Below the pieces are notes generated by a model. It had not been told where the DNA came from. It was given only the letters and a program-made list of their open reading frames with translations, and ran no database searches. From the NCBI GenBank assembly GCA_964536835.1, contig CAZIAZ010000064.1, forward strand, positions 1 through 9,389: 9,389 nt of DNA, in the 5' to 3' direction. Source of the stretch: DAONFI01 sp035403485. GTDB taxonomy: Bacteria; Planctomycetota; Phycisphaerae; SM23-33. Position numbers and translations under genes: made by a program. Below, piece after piece: positions 1 through 6,866 of the stretch; positions within the stretch are counted from its first letter, which is position 1, and each line of letters opens with the position of its first letter.

Positions 1-53
1 CAGGCTGCAAAAGAGCCGATTGCAGGCAGCCAAGGTTTTTGGGATAGGTTCTA
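1..53 (-). repeat. Degenerate copy A of the TAGAACCTATCCC repeat
   Basis: Read on the minus strand this begins TAGAACCTATCCCAAAAAC, identical over 19 nt to the copy at 9338. It stays loosely similar further in (shared AATCG, then TTTTGC) to about position 5. The minus-strand TAG at 53-51 is also the stop codon of the isomerase gene. GGCTGC (3-8) and GCAGCC (26-31) could pair as a hairpin, but no U-run follows, so a terminator is not supported. It probably represents the end of a mobile or dispersed element; that identity is inferred from the repeat pattern, not from any transposase. Confidence 0.6.
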
Positions 54-803
54 CTCTGTTTTCGCTGTCATCTTCTTGAGAACGTCGGCATCACGCAAAA
101 ACACCTGCGGCGAATCATCTTGCACAAATTCAATCAGACCATAAAAATCGCCAGCAGATGCGCCGAGAGCCAAATATTCTTCCCACCGGTCACGATGTTG
201 CTCCAGCGGCAGACGTTTCGTTTCTTCCCACGAAAATACGTGCATGCCGGCAATATACGGAAGAATCTCCTTTATTTCATTCAGGCAGACGTCCTGTGGC
301 CGACCAACCGGCGGCTGCCAGTATGTTTTAAAATTGCTCCTCCCGACGTCTGCAAGGAAGGATTTTGCCGATTCAAGCGTATCCGTCAATGTGCCGCCGT
401 GCCATTCACTAACCAGGGTTATTCCTTTTTCGCCGGCTAAATCGGCAATACGTTTTGCATCATCAATAGTTCGCTTGCGTTCATCACGCGAAACAACGTC
501 GCTGCCCCGTCCGGCCCACACGCGAATCTTGTCCGCACCCAGTGCCAGAGCACTTGCAAGGACATCATCGAATTTGGGCGAGACGTCGTCGCCTACATGG
601 TAATATGAACCGTAAGCTGCAACCTCAAGGCCGGCGGCTATGGTAATATCACGAACCCGCTCAGCCGTGGCAATATCGCCATGCGGCACGTGAACATCGC
701 CCCCCCACTCAATACCATCAAGGCCAGCCTCGCAAACCAGGGAAACAATTTCATCCGCTGCAAGTTTTCGAAAAGTAATCGAAACAAGTCCTGTCTTTAT
801 CAT
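51..803 (-). CDS. Sugar phosphate isomerase/epimerase-like TIM barrel protein
   Basis: A 250-residue protein of the xylose-isomerase-like TIM barrel family (AP endonuclease 2 fold), whose members isomerise or epimerise sugars and inosose-type cyclitols using a divalent metal. Numbering from the TTG three bases upstream (add 1 to ATG numbering), visible signatures are GIEWGG (31-36), RVWAG (95-99), SEWHGG (133-138), YWQPP (162-166), HVFSW (189-193) and IEF (225-227). The likely metal ligands are E134, Q164, H189 and E226; Q164 lies where many relatives have Asp. The ATG at 803 is preferred over the TTG at 806 because AGGGAG (minus strand, 817-812) then sits 8 nt upstream. It is the last gene of the leftward operon, 81 bp after the flavoprotein stop, with a repeat copy in the gap. 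The stop codon TAG is supplied by another repeat copy. The exact substrate is unknown. Confidence 0.85.
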   Translation of the reverse strand: MIKTGLVSITFRKLAADEIVSLVCEAGLDGIEWGGDVHVPHGDIATAERVRDITIAAGLEVAAYGSYYHVGDDVSPKFDDVLASALALGADKIRVWAGRGSDVVSRDERKRTIDDAKRIADLAGEKGITLVSEWHGGTLTDTLESAKSFLADVGRSNFKTYWQPPVGRPQDVCLNEIKEILPYIAGMHVFSWEETKRLPLEQHRDRWEEYLALGASAGDFYGLIEFVQDDSPQVFLRDADVLKKMTAKTE

Positions 804-821
804 CAAACCATCTCCCTTAAA

Positions 822-861
822 TAGAACCTATCCCACAAACATGGGGGCGTCGCCGAAATCG
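822..861 (+). repeat. Copy B of the TAGAACCTATCCC repeat
   Basis: This 40-bp copy matches the one at 9338-9375 with one substitution and a 2-nt insertion (ATGGGGGCG against ATGGGCG), ending at CGCCGAAATCG. Similarity stops after AAATCG. It sits in the 81-bp gap between the flavoprotein stop and the isomerase start, and is inverted relative to copy A on the far side of the isomerase gene. GGCGTCGCC within it is nearly self-complementary. It is probably a truncated end of an insertion element or MITE. Confidence 0.7.
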
Positions 862-884
862 CCAGACGGTAAAATAATCAGTTC

Positions 885-2879
885 TTAATAAATAGCCTTT
901 TTGTTATATTTTGCCCAAGCCGTCTCGAATGCATCTTTGGTAAGAGTTATTTTCCGTACCTGTACCATTTCAACGTTCATATTTCCGGATGCAGGGCAAT
1001 AGCTTGCCTGGACGACTTTATCTCGTAACTGGATATTTTCCGGCACAGCCCGAAGCGGTTCGCCGGCATCATCCCTCAGCAATTCATCCATTACATCCCC
1101 AGCCGGGTCCATAACCAGATGCGACCCGCGAGAACCGGCACCGGCAGCCAATAGCGAACGTATGGATTCCACTATTGCCATCGCCGCAATAACAAGATGA
1201 CGCAACCGCACAGCGATAACGATATCAGCGGGCTTTTTCAGTGCAAACCCAAGCCGGTCAATTTCGTCTATCATTTTGGCGATTTTACTTTTCGCGTCGT
1301 CAGCCAGCAATTTACTTCTTATATGGCCGGCGTTGGCGGTCATAATCTCTTTGAGACGTTCAAGTGCATCGACTGGATTAATCCCGCCAGCCTGATTTTT
1401 AAATACGTCCAATACTTTTTTCACAGCCGCAGCGTCGGTCTGTTTAGTATTTTTGACGCACGTCGCATTGGTAATAAACTCCGCCGCTCTAATGCCGCCA
1501 GCCTGTCCTGCGTTGAGCGCACTGCCGCCCGGCCGCTTGACTCCGTGCGTGCCGGCCAATTCTCCTATGACAAACACGTTATCCATGCCATCCGCATGCC
1601 ACCACGTATCGACCGCTATGCCGCCGTTGCAATGCTGATGGCAGACCGATATCTCCAGCGGTTCTTTGCGGATATCTATATTATGTTCATCGTAAATTTC
1701 AATCGCCGGTATATTCATGTGCGCCAGCCGCTCGATGGGAGTCTGTTGGGTCGCGCCGGCTAACGTGAGATAATCGCGGGCTTCGGGCAGAAGTTTTTCG
1801 ACGGCGAAAACGTCATCTATCGGCTTGGGGTTATTGCGAAAATCCATAAACACCCGCCGGCCATTCTGGTTTTCGCGAAAAACCAGCATATCTATCAGGG
1901 ACGATTTTTTGTCATCTATGCGTTGCGGGTCGAACGGCCACTGGTAACCTTTCAAAAAGATATTGGTCGCCATGAGAGACGTGGAATCAAATGCGTCGTT
2001 GAGAAAATCTTTTTCATCGCTGCCGTCGGCTGCTGTGGAAAAAATCCTCGGCACAGCCTGCATATACGTGCCGGAGACGTTCCAGCGGAATTTCGTGCTG
2101 GCAAGGCCGAACTGCGATTCGGTGAGATTGTCTCCCTTCATGCCAGCCATGAGGCAAAGGCCGTGAATGCTGGGCTGCGACGCGGGATAGACGCTGGTTT
2201 TGTAAAGCTCGCCAGGGCCGCCGGTGGCAAGTACGTAATTGTCAGCCTGCCAGAGAGAAAAGGCCTGCTTCATGTCGCCGGCAGCGGCAAGTTTTTTATC
2301 GATTGTCAAAATTCCGGCCAAACTTCCGCCATCGCTGAAAAGATGCACGACTTCCTGGTTGTCTATCATCTCCACGCCGAGGCGTTGCGTTTCGCGTTGA
2401 AGGCAGTCGCACATGAACTTGCTGGTCTTGGGGCCTGCCGACGTCGCCCGTTCAAACGGGTCGTGGTCGGTTTTATATCCCACGAACGAGCCCAAACTGT
2501 CGTGCGGAAAAGGCACGCCGCTGCGCACCAGATGAAAGAACTCCCGCAAAGACGTTATTGATTCTATAAGCGCCAGGTCTTCGTGGCAGCAGCCGGCTGC
2601 AGTGAGACTTTTAGCCATGGACATTGCGCTGTCAGCCGTTTCGGCTGACGTGCCCAGCTTGTAATAAGTCTGCTTGTCCGAGCCGCTCATCCGGCTTGTG
2701 CCGAGCGGTATGCCGCCGGTAATGATTTTTACGCCGGCGGCGAAATCGGCTTTGCCGTTGGTTCTGTTGAATTCCGCAAGATGCACGGCGCAATTCATCG
2801 CCGCGGCGCCGGCTCCGACGATGAGTGTTTCACAGCGTCGCACGACGACATCAAAACCGTCTATCTTTAATTTTTCCAT
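885..2879 (-). CDS. FAD-dependent oxidoreductase, fumarate reductase flavoprotein superfamily
   Basis: A 664-residue soluble flavoprotein of the FAD_binding_2 superfamily (fumarate reductase / succinate dehydrogenase flavoprotein / L-aspartate oxidase), longer than the usual 540-600. The N-terminal dinucleotide fold shows VGAGAAA (21-27). Later hallmarks are VLATGGPG (216-223), H414 and H416 with NGGIAVD (418-424), GELAG (439-443) and RPGGSALN (449-456), matching the conserved FAD-contact and late catalytic region. The usual QFHPT segment is replaced by SQFGLAS (255-261), and I see no HxGxxR-type covalent-FAD motif, so succinate or fumarate is unlikely to be the substrate. There is no Tat or Sec signal. 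The start is certain: GGAGG lies 8 nt upstream and the ATG follows the upstream stop (TAA) by one base, implying translational coupling to the OYE-SDR gene. It may exchange electrons with that protein or act on the next intermediate; that is inference. Confidence 0.85.
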   Translation of the reverse strand: MEKLKIDGFDVVVRRCETLIVGAGAAAMNCAVHLAEFNRTNGKADFAAGVKIITGGIPLGTSRMSGSDKQTYYKLGTSAETADSAMSMAKSLTAAGCCHEDLALIESITSLREFFHLVRSGVPFPHDSLGSFVGYKTDHDPFERATSAGPKTSKFMCDCLQRETQRLGVEMIDNQEVVHLFSDGGSLAGILTIDKKLAAAGDMKQAFSLWQADNYVLATGGPGELYKTSVYPASQPSIHGLCLMAGMKGDNLTESQFGLASTKFRWNVSGTYMQAVPRIFSTAADGSDEKDFLNDAFDSTSLMATNIFLKGYQWPFDPQRIDDKKSSLIDMLVFRENQNGRRVFMDFRNNPKPIDDVFAVEKLLPEARDYLTLAGATQQTPIERLAHMNIPAIEIYDEHNIDIRKEPLEISVCHQHCNGGIAVDTWWHADGMDNVFVIGELAGTHGVKRPGGSALNAGQAGGIRAAEFITNATCVKNTKQTDAAAVKKVLDVFKNQAGGINPVDALERLKEIMTANAGHIRSKLLADDAKSKIAKMIDEIDRLGFALKKPADIVIAVRLRHLVIAAMAIVESIRSLLAAGAGSRGSHLVMDPAGDVMDELLRDDAGEPLRAVPENIQLRDKVVQASYCPASGNMNVEMVQVRKITLTKDAFETAWAKYNKKAIY

Positions 2880-2880
2880 A

Positions 2881-5034
2881 TTACAGCCTCCGCAGGTGGA
2901 ATCCGCCGTCTACGTTTATTACCTGGCCGGTCGAGAAATCCAGATTGCCGGCCGCTATTGCGCCAATTGCCTTGGCGATGTCCTGAGGTTTGCCCCAACG
3001 CTTTATCGGCGTTATGCCTTCGGCGATGAGCTTGTCATATTTTTCCTTTACGCCGGACGTCATCTTCGTCTCGATAATGCCGGGCCGTATCTCAAAAACG
3101 CCTATGCCGAATTCCGCGAGCCGGTCGGCAAAGAGTTTCGTGACCATGGAAATGCCAGCTTTGCTTATGCAATATTCGCCACGCGACGTGGACGACGTAT
3201 AGGCTGACATCGAGCTTATGTTCACTATGCGAAATTCGCCGTCAGGTTTCGCATTTTTCTGCTCTATCATCCAATTCGCAAAAAGTTGCGACATGAAAAA
3301 CGTGCCTTCAAGATTGATTCGCAACAGCCGCTCGACACTTTCCTGCGTCGTTTCGAGGATATCCATTCGCGTTATCGGCGCAACGCCGGCATTGTTGACC
3401 AGCAGATTGCAGCAGCCGAATTTTTCGCGTGTGAAATCGCGCAGTTCCTGCCGCGAACGGCTGTCTGAAATATCGCATTTGCAAAAAAAGCCTTTGCTGC
3501 CGGCTTTTTGAATTTCGGCTATCGCTTCGGCAGCGTCTTCAGGGCTGCAAACATCCGCGACGACGATATCATAACCCTGGCCGGCAAGTTGGACGGCTAT
3601 CGCCATGCCTATGCCTCTGCCTGAACCCGTAACTACAGCCACTTTTTTGTCACTCATTTTTTTATCTCCATTCTGTTTAGCCTTTTGCCGGCCCTGCCGG
3701 AAAATAGGCCCGTAAATTTCCGAATCTCTTATCGGGCAGCCTGCCATGCCGCCGTCGCGCATTATCTGCGTACAACTGCTGCACGCGATGCAAACTTTAT
3801 TCGGGTCGAGTTCGCCTTTGGCAATTATGTCCGCGGCAAAATCGGGATATGCAAACGCCAGCCGGCCGACGCCGACTATTTTGGCCAATTTCCGTTCGAT
3901 AACTCCGGCTGCCACCTGCGGCATGAACTGCCGCAGCCAGGAATACCCCGTCCCGATTATCGTCATGTCAGGATGTTTTTGCTGAATTTCGCCGGCCAGG
4001 TTTATCAGCCGTGCCACTCCTGCAAGCGGATGCTCCGGCCGCGGCTGGCCGCCGGCGGTGGGCTTTTCAAACGGCCGATTATAAAACGGATTATAATAAG
4101 GATTCGCCAGCGTGACGTTTATCATGTTTATGCCGGCGTCTTCGTGTAATTGCGTCACAAGCCTGTCCGGCTCGGCAAGGTCAGCCTTCAGGTAATCATC
4201 TTTGCAAACTCCCCAGCCGTGAGGATATTCGATGGCATCAAAAAGTCCCAGCCGTGTCGTAATTGATTTTTCCTTGCCGAACCGTTTGCGGATTTTAGCC
4301 GTCACTTCACGCAACATGCGAGTGCGATTTTCAAAACTGCCGCCGTATCGGCCTTCCCGCAGATGGCCGCTCAGGAGTTCATGCAGCAGATAGCCGTGAC
4401 AGCATTTTACGTCCACAGCGTCAAACCCCACAGAATACGCCAGCTCGGCAGCCTCCAGAAAATGAGCCTGCAATTCGTCCAGGTAATCATCGCTGACGAC
4501 AGGATAATCGTGCGGCAGTTTAATTGCCGCGTCGCGATTGGGGTCGTGATGAGCTATAATCGGCTCCGGTTTTCCAGACGGTTTTGAATAACGGCCTGAA
4601 TGCGTCAGTTGCGCAACTATCATAAGCCGGTGTTCACCGCCAAACCGTTCTGCCGCCGTTTTGCGCATCATATCGACAAGTTCGCAAAATGAATCCGCGT
4701 TGTTGCGGTTTATGTGGAGCTGGCGAGGGTTGGCTCTGCCTTCCGGCACAACCGCGATAGCCTCTCCCCATATCAGACCGGCGCCTCCGCCGGCAAACCG
4801 GTGATATCGTCGTAACGTCAACTCGCCGGGACGGCCGTCAAATTCACCGTCGCAACCTTCCATCGGATGAATCGCCAGACGATTCGGCAATTTGAATCCG
4901 TCAACCGTAATGCCCTCGGCAAGCAGCTCAATGTGTCGACTTACCGGCAGGACGACATCAATATCGGCTGCCAGTTTTGTCAGCTCGTCAAGGCTTGCCG
5001 GAAACTTACCATATTGTTCATGTTTGTCGCTCAT
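2881..5034 (-). CDS. Two-module oxidoreductase: iron-sulfur OYE-family domain fused to short-chain dehydrogenase
   Basis: A 717-residue protein from the ATG at 5034. Residues 1-459 are an NADH:flavin oxidoreductase / old yellow enzyme TIM barrel of the 2,4-dienoyl-CoA reductase type: QLTHSGRY (142-149), HGYLLHELLSG (213-223), YGGSFENR (230-237) and four Fe-S cysteines C415, C418, C421 and C433. The C-terminal FAD/NAD(P)H domain normal in that family is absent. Residues 460-717 form a complete classical SDR: TGSGRGIG (469-476), NNAG (547-550), N574, S608, Y621 and K625 (YxxxK), and RPG (650-652). At the junction a Shine-Dalgarno-like TGGAGA precedes seven A and an in-frame ATG (3657-3655), so the SDR could also be translated alone. 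The first in-frame ATG at 5115 would add 27 residues but lies 12 bp from the divergent gene and runs through promoter-like sequence; neither start has a clear SD. It is first in the operon and divergent from an AraC regulator. The likely reaction is reduction of enone and carbonyl groups; the substrate is unknown. Confidence 0.85.
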   Translation of the reverse strand: MSDKHEQYGKFPASLDELTKLAADIDVVLPVSRHIELLAEGITVDGFKLPNRLAIHPMEGCDGEFDGRPGELTLRRYHRFAGGGAGLIWGEAIAVVPEGRANPRQLHINRNNADSFCELVDMMRKTAAERFGGEHRLMIVAQLTHSGRYSKPSGKPEPIIAHHDPNRDAAIKLPHDYPVVSDDYLDELQAHFLEAAELAYSVGFDAVDVKCCHGYLLHELLSGHLREGRYGGSFENRTRMLREVTAKIRKRFGKEKSITTRLGLFDAIEYPHGWGVCKDDYLKADLAEPDRLVTQLHEDAGINMINVTLANPYYNPFYNRPFEKPTAGGQPRPEHPLAGVARLINLAGEIQQKHPDMTIIGTGYSWLRQFMPQVAAGVIERKLAKIVGVGRLAFAYPDFAADIIAKGELDPNKVCIACSSCTQIMRDGGMAGCPIRDSEIYGPIFRQGRQKAKQNGDKKMSDKKVAVVTGSGRGIGMAIAVQLAGQGYDIVVADVCSPEDAAEAIAEIQKAGSKGFFCKCDISDSRSRQELRDFTREKFGCCNLLVNNAGVAPITRMDILETTQESVERLLRINLEGTFFMSQLFANWMIEQKNAKPDGEFRIVNISSMSAYTSSTSRGEYCISKAGISMVTKLFADRLAEFGIGVFEIRPGIIETKMTSGVKEKYDKLIAEGITPIKRWGKPQDIAKAIGAIAAGNLDFSTGQVINVDGGFHLRRL
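3655..3670 (-). promoter_or_regulatory. Internal SD, A7 tract and ATG at the OYE/SDR junction
   Basis: The minus strand reads TGGAGATAAAAAAATG, with the start-like ATG at 3657-3655. The A7 run (3663-3657) is in frame as GAT AAA AAA ATG AGT. With six A the upstream frame would read GAT AAA AAA TGA and stop, overlapping the ATG by four bases (ATGA), the usual arrangement of coupled genes. The site therefore looks like an ancestral gene boundary, and it has the form of a slippery heptamer for frameshifting or transcriptional slippage. Confidence 0.65.
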
Positions 5035-5041
5035 AATATTA

Positions 5042-5052
5042 ATTTTATGACT
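5042..5052 (+). repeat. Direct repeat ATTTTATGACT, proximal to OYE-SDR start
   Basis: An exact 11-nt match to 5116-5126 in the same orientation, 7 bp upstream of the OYE-SDR start codon. It is a candidate operator half for the adjacent AraC regulator; function is inferred from position only. Confidence 0.5.
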
Positions 5053-5115
5053 ATCTGTTGATTTTTTCTTATTATAATGGGATATAATTGATTTGCATTT
5101 CCGGCAATTTATCAT

Positions 5116-5126
5116 ATTTTATGACT
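5116..5126 (+). repeat. Direct repeat ATTTTATGACT, proximal to AraC start
   Basis: The second exact copy of the 11-mer, ending one base before the ATG of the AraC gene at 5128. Occupancy here would block transcription or translation start of the regulator, which would fit autoregulation. Confidence 0.5.
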
Positions 5127-5127
5127 T

Positions 5128-5958
5128 ATGGCCCATGCAGATGAAAATCCGCTCCTTCCCTGTTACGGCGTACTTGCCGCCAGCCATTCGCATACCAGAG
5201 ATTTCCGTACAGCCTTGCATGCCCACCCGTTTTACAGCCTTTTCTATATTGTCGCGGGTAAGGGATTTCTGGATATCAACACTGCCGCAGAATCGAAACG
5301 AATCGAACTGTCCGACAATTCGGCGGTTCTGCTTGAACCTGGAATCAATCACCAGATAATCGACAGGCCACGTAATCCAATGACGCTGTTCGTTATATAT
5401 TTTTCATGCCAGACCGCTGACGGCATCACATCGCCGGACATCGCCGCATTACGGCAGACGCCCGTAAAACCCGGCGGGTTCACCGCCGCCGAAATTCGCA
5501 AACAGCTGCGAAAAATCCTTAATGAACAATCTCAGCAGCTCATCGGTTATGAAGCATCCGTAATTTCCAGCCTGAATGCAATATTAATTTCGCTTCTGCG
5601 GACATCTCCCGTAAACATGCAGAACGGGGCTTCCGCCCAAAAACGCGTCAGGGCAATTCTCGAATACATTCAGCACAATTTTTCACAGTCGTATTCACTT
5701 TCGGACGCGGCGGCGGAAATTAACCTGTCGGAACGGCATTTTACCAATCTTTGCCGAAAAATCACAGGCATGAGTTTCAGAAAATACCTTGAAGGATTGC
5801 GGCTTTCACGCGCGAGAGAATTGCTGGAGACCACAAATATGCCGGCGACAGCTATCGCGTTTGAGGTCGGTTACGAAGAACTGAGTACGTTCTATCGGGC
5901 TTTTAAGGCAAAATTCAAGTTTTCGCCAATTGCATACAAAAAGCTGATTGAGCGATAA
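5128..5958 (+). CDS. AraC-family transcriptional regulator, cupin sensor type
   Basis: A 276-residue regulator. The N-terminal half resembles the AraC ligand-binding cupin: HAHPFYSLFYIVAGKG (31-46) and LLEPGINHQI (68-77) are the metal or sugar-pocket strands typical of this class. The C-terminal half is a standard double helix-turn-helix, first HTH around 191-212 (LSDAAAEINLSERHFTNLCR), second around 240-262 with GYEELSTFYRAFK, followed by FSPIAYKK. There is no signal peptide or membrane segment. It is divergent from the OYE-SDR operon and most likely activates it on binding the pathway substrate; this rests on arrangement. The ATG at 5128 is the only reasonable start: the ATG at 5121 is in another frame and hits a stop within eight codons. 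No clear SD is visible, and a direct repeat occupies that place. Expression may be weak or leaderless. Confidence 0.9.
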   Translation: MAHADENPLLPCYGVLAASHSHTRDFRTALHAHPFYSLFYIVAGKGFLDINTAAESKRIELSDNSAVLLEPGINHQIIDRPRNPMTLFVIYFSCQTADGITSPDIAALRQTPVKPGGFTAAEIRKQLRKILNEQSQQLIGYEASVISSLNAILISLLRTSPVNMQNGASAQKRVRAILEYIQHNFSQSYSLSDAAAEINLSERHFTNLCRKITGMSFRKYLEGLRLSRARELLETTNMPATAIAFEVGYEELSTFYRAFKAKFKFSPIAYKKLIER

Positions 5959-5960
5959 TA

Positions 5961-5990
5961 TTTTAACGGGTCAGTGCGACAGCCGTAAAA
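5961..5990. terminator. Bidirectional terminator-like hairpin between convergent AraC genes
   Basis: In the 32-nt gap between the two convergent stops, TTTT-A-ACGG (5961-5969) faces CCGT-AAAA (5983-5990). An inner GTC (5970-5972) pairs with GAC (5978-5980) around the loop AGTGC, leaving a 2-nt bulge. The flanking T and A runs give a short U-tract in either direction. The stem is modest, but the position fits a shared terminator. Confidence 0.5.
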
Positions 5991-6815
5991 TCATAACAAC
6001 CTGAACTGTCTGGGAGATTGGCCGGTCCAACTGTGAAACTGTTTGGAAAAAAAGAATTGGTCATTATAGCCCAGTATTTCGGCTATATGGGCAATCGAAT
6101 GATTCGAGTTCTTTAAAAAACCCTTTGCCGCCTGAATTCTTGCCCGAACGATAAATTCCTTCGGCGACGTGCCTTTAATTGTCCTAAAAAGTCTCGAAAA
6201 ATGATCAACGCTGTATCCTGTTGTTTGGGCTAAATCAGAAACGGAACTGCGTTTGCCAGGGTCGCGAATTATCTGTCTGCATATATCATCGATAGCTCTT
6301 TCCTGTTCAGGCGGGAATTGAAATTTCGTTTCCTGATAAAAAAACTCATGAACGGCAACAGAGAAATATTTTGTCGCCGCGTCTTTTCTGTTGTTGCTGA
6401 AAAAATCATAAGTGCGTCGCAGCAGAACTTCAAAGAAATGCGATTCCTGCATATTTTGAATTTTTGCAGGCAAGTTCTGACTGGCCGGCATAATAGTCTG
6501 CCCGTTTTTCCCGATAAAATCGAAATGAACCGAAACGACGACAAGAGGCCACTGCGGGTCATGCGTGCCATGTATACTCATATCGGGTCTGAGAAACAGA
6601 CAATCGCCATCGGAAACTTTTTTGTCATTGCCGTCAAGATTCATAAAACCTTTCCCGCGGCAGACATACCAGAGATCAAAATCACGGAATCCTCCAGGCG
6701 ATACGTCCCAATGCCATTTACTGTCGCAATATGTAAGAAGCGTATTGTTGATTCTGATTTTCAACGGCGATATATCCATGTCGTAATAGTACATATTTTT
6801 GCAGGAATAGTCCAT
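5991..6815 (-). CDS. AraC-family transcriptional regulator, cupin sensor type (second)
   Basis: A 274-residue regulator. The sensor half has WHWDVSPGGFRDFDLWYVCRG (about 34-54) and FLRPDMSIHGTHDP (74-87), the cupin-like ligand pocket seen in sugar-responsive AraC proteins. The DNA-binding half has a first HTH at about 191-214 (SVSDLAQTTGYSVDHFSRLF) and a second at about 241-264 with ILGYNDQFFFSKQF, then the family ending TGQSPRQFR. GAGG 7 nt before the ATG (minus strand) supports the start at 6815. It is only distantly similar to the regulator at 5128, so the pair does not look like a recent duplication. It is divergent from the UroD-like gene, which it probably controls. One copy of a 13-bp repeat lies inside its own first codons (for residues about 8-12), a possible autoregulatory site. 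Confidence 0.9.
   Translation of the reverse strand: MDYSCKNMYYYDMDISPLKIRINNTLLTYCDSKWHWDVSPGGFRDFDLWYVCRGKGFMNLDGNDKKVSDGDCLFLRPDMSIHGTHDPQWPLVVVSVHFDFIGKNGQTIMPASQNLPAKIQNMQESHFFEVLLRRTYDFFSNNRKDAATKYFSVAVHEFFYQETKFQFPPEQERAIDDICRQIIRDPGKRSSVSDLAQTTGYSVDHFSRLFRTIKGTSPKEFIVRARIQAAKGFLKNSNHSIAHIAEILGYNDQFFFSKQFHSWTGQSPRQFRLL
6781..6793 (+). repeat. Direct repeat TCGTAATAGTACA, copy within AraC start region
   Basis: An exact 13-nt match to 6867-6879 in the same orientation, inside the first codons of the AraC gene (on its own strand it encodes Met-Tyr-Tyr-Tyr-Asp). It lies 21 bp upstream of the putative -35 of the UroD-like gene. Candidate operator half. Confidence 0.5.
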
Positions 6816-6843
6816 TGCAAAACCTCGATATAAGGCGTATATT
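6815..6843 (+). promoter_or_regulatory. Putative promoter of the UroD-like gene
   Basis: TTGCAA (6815-6820) and TATATT (6838-6843) are 17 bp apart, a reasonable housekeeping-sigma promoter with a 4/6 match at -35 and 5/6 at -10. It would give a leader of about 40 nt before the ATG at 6891. The -35 touches the start codon of the divergent regulator, and the 13-bp repeats at 6781 and 6867 bracket the promoter. Confidence 0.4.
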
Positions 6844-6866
6844 AAAATTTATTGAAAAGAGTAATA

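Larger units (their letters stand above)
5035..5127. promoter_or_regulatory. Divergent promoter region between OYE-SDR operon and AraC regulator
   Basis: An AT-rich 93-bp gap. On the minus strand a perfect TATAAT (5076-5071) serves the operon, but no good -35 sits 17 bp upstream, which fits activator dependence. On the plus strand TTGATT (5058-5063) and TATAAT (5083-5088) are 19 bp apart, and another TATAAT lies at 5073-5078. The 11-mer ATTTTATGACT occurs exactly at 5042-5052 and 5116-5126, bracketing these elements with start points 74 bp apart, about seven helical turns. The repeats abut both start codons, where normal SD sequences are missing. Confidence 0.5.

Noticed and set aside
3..31. 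GGCTGC...GCAGCC inverted repeat as terminator of the leftward operon
   Set aside because: The loop is long (17 nt) and no U-run follows within the window.
1197..2561. Long plus-strand open frames opposite the flavoprotein gene (e.g. 1197-1763 and 1923-2561)
   Set aside because: They are antisense to a gene with clear conserved motifs, have no recognisable domains or SD sequences, and are explained by its codon bias.
5119..5352. Minus-strand open frame overlapping the start of the AraC gene
   Set aside because: It is antisense to conserved cupin-coding sequence and has no family signature.
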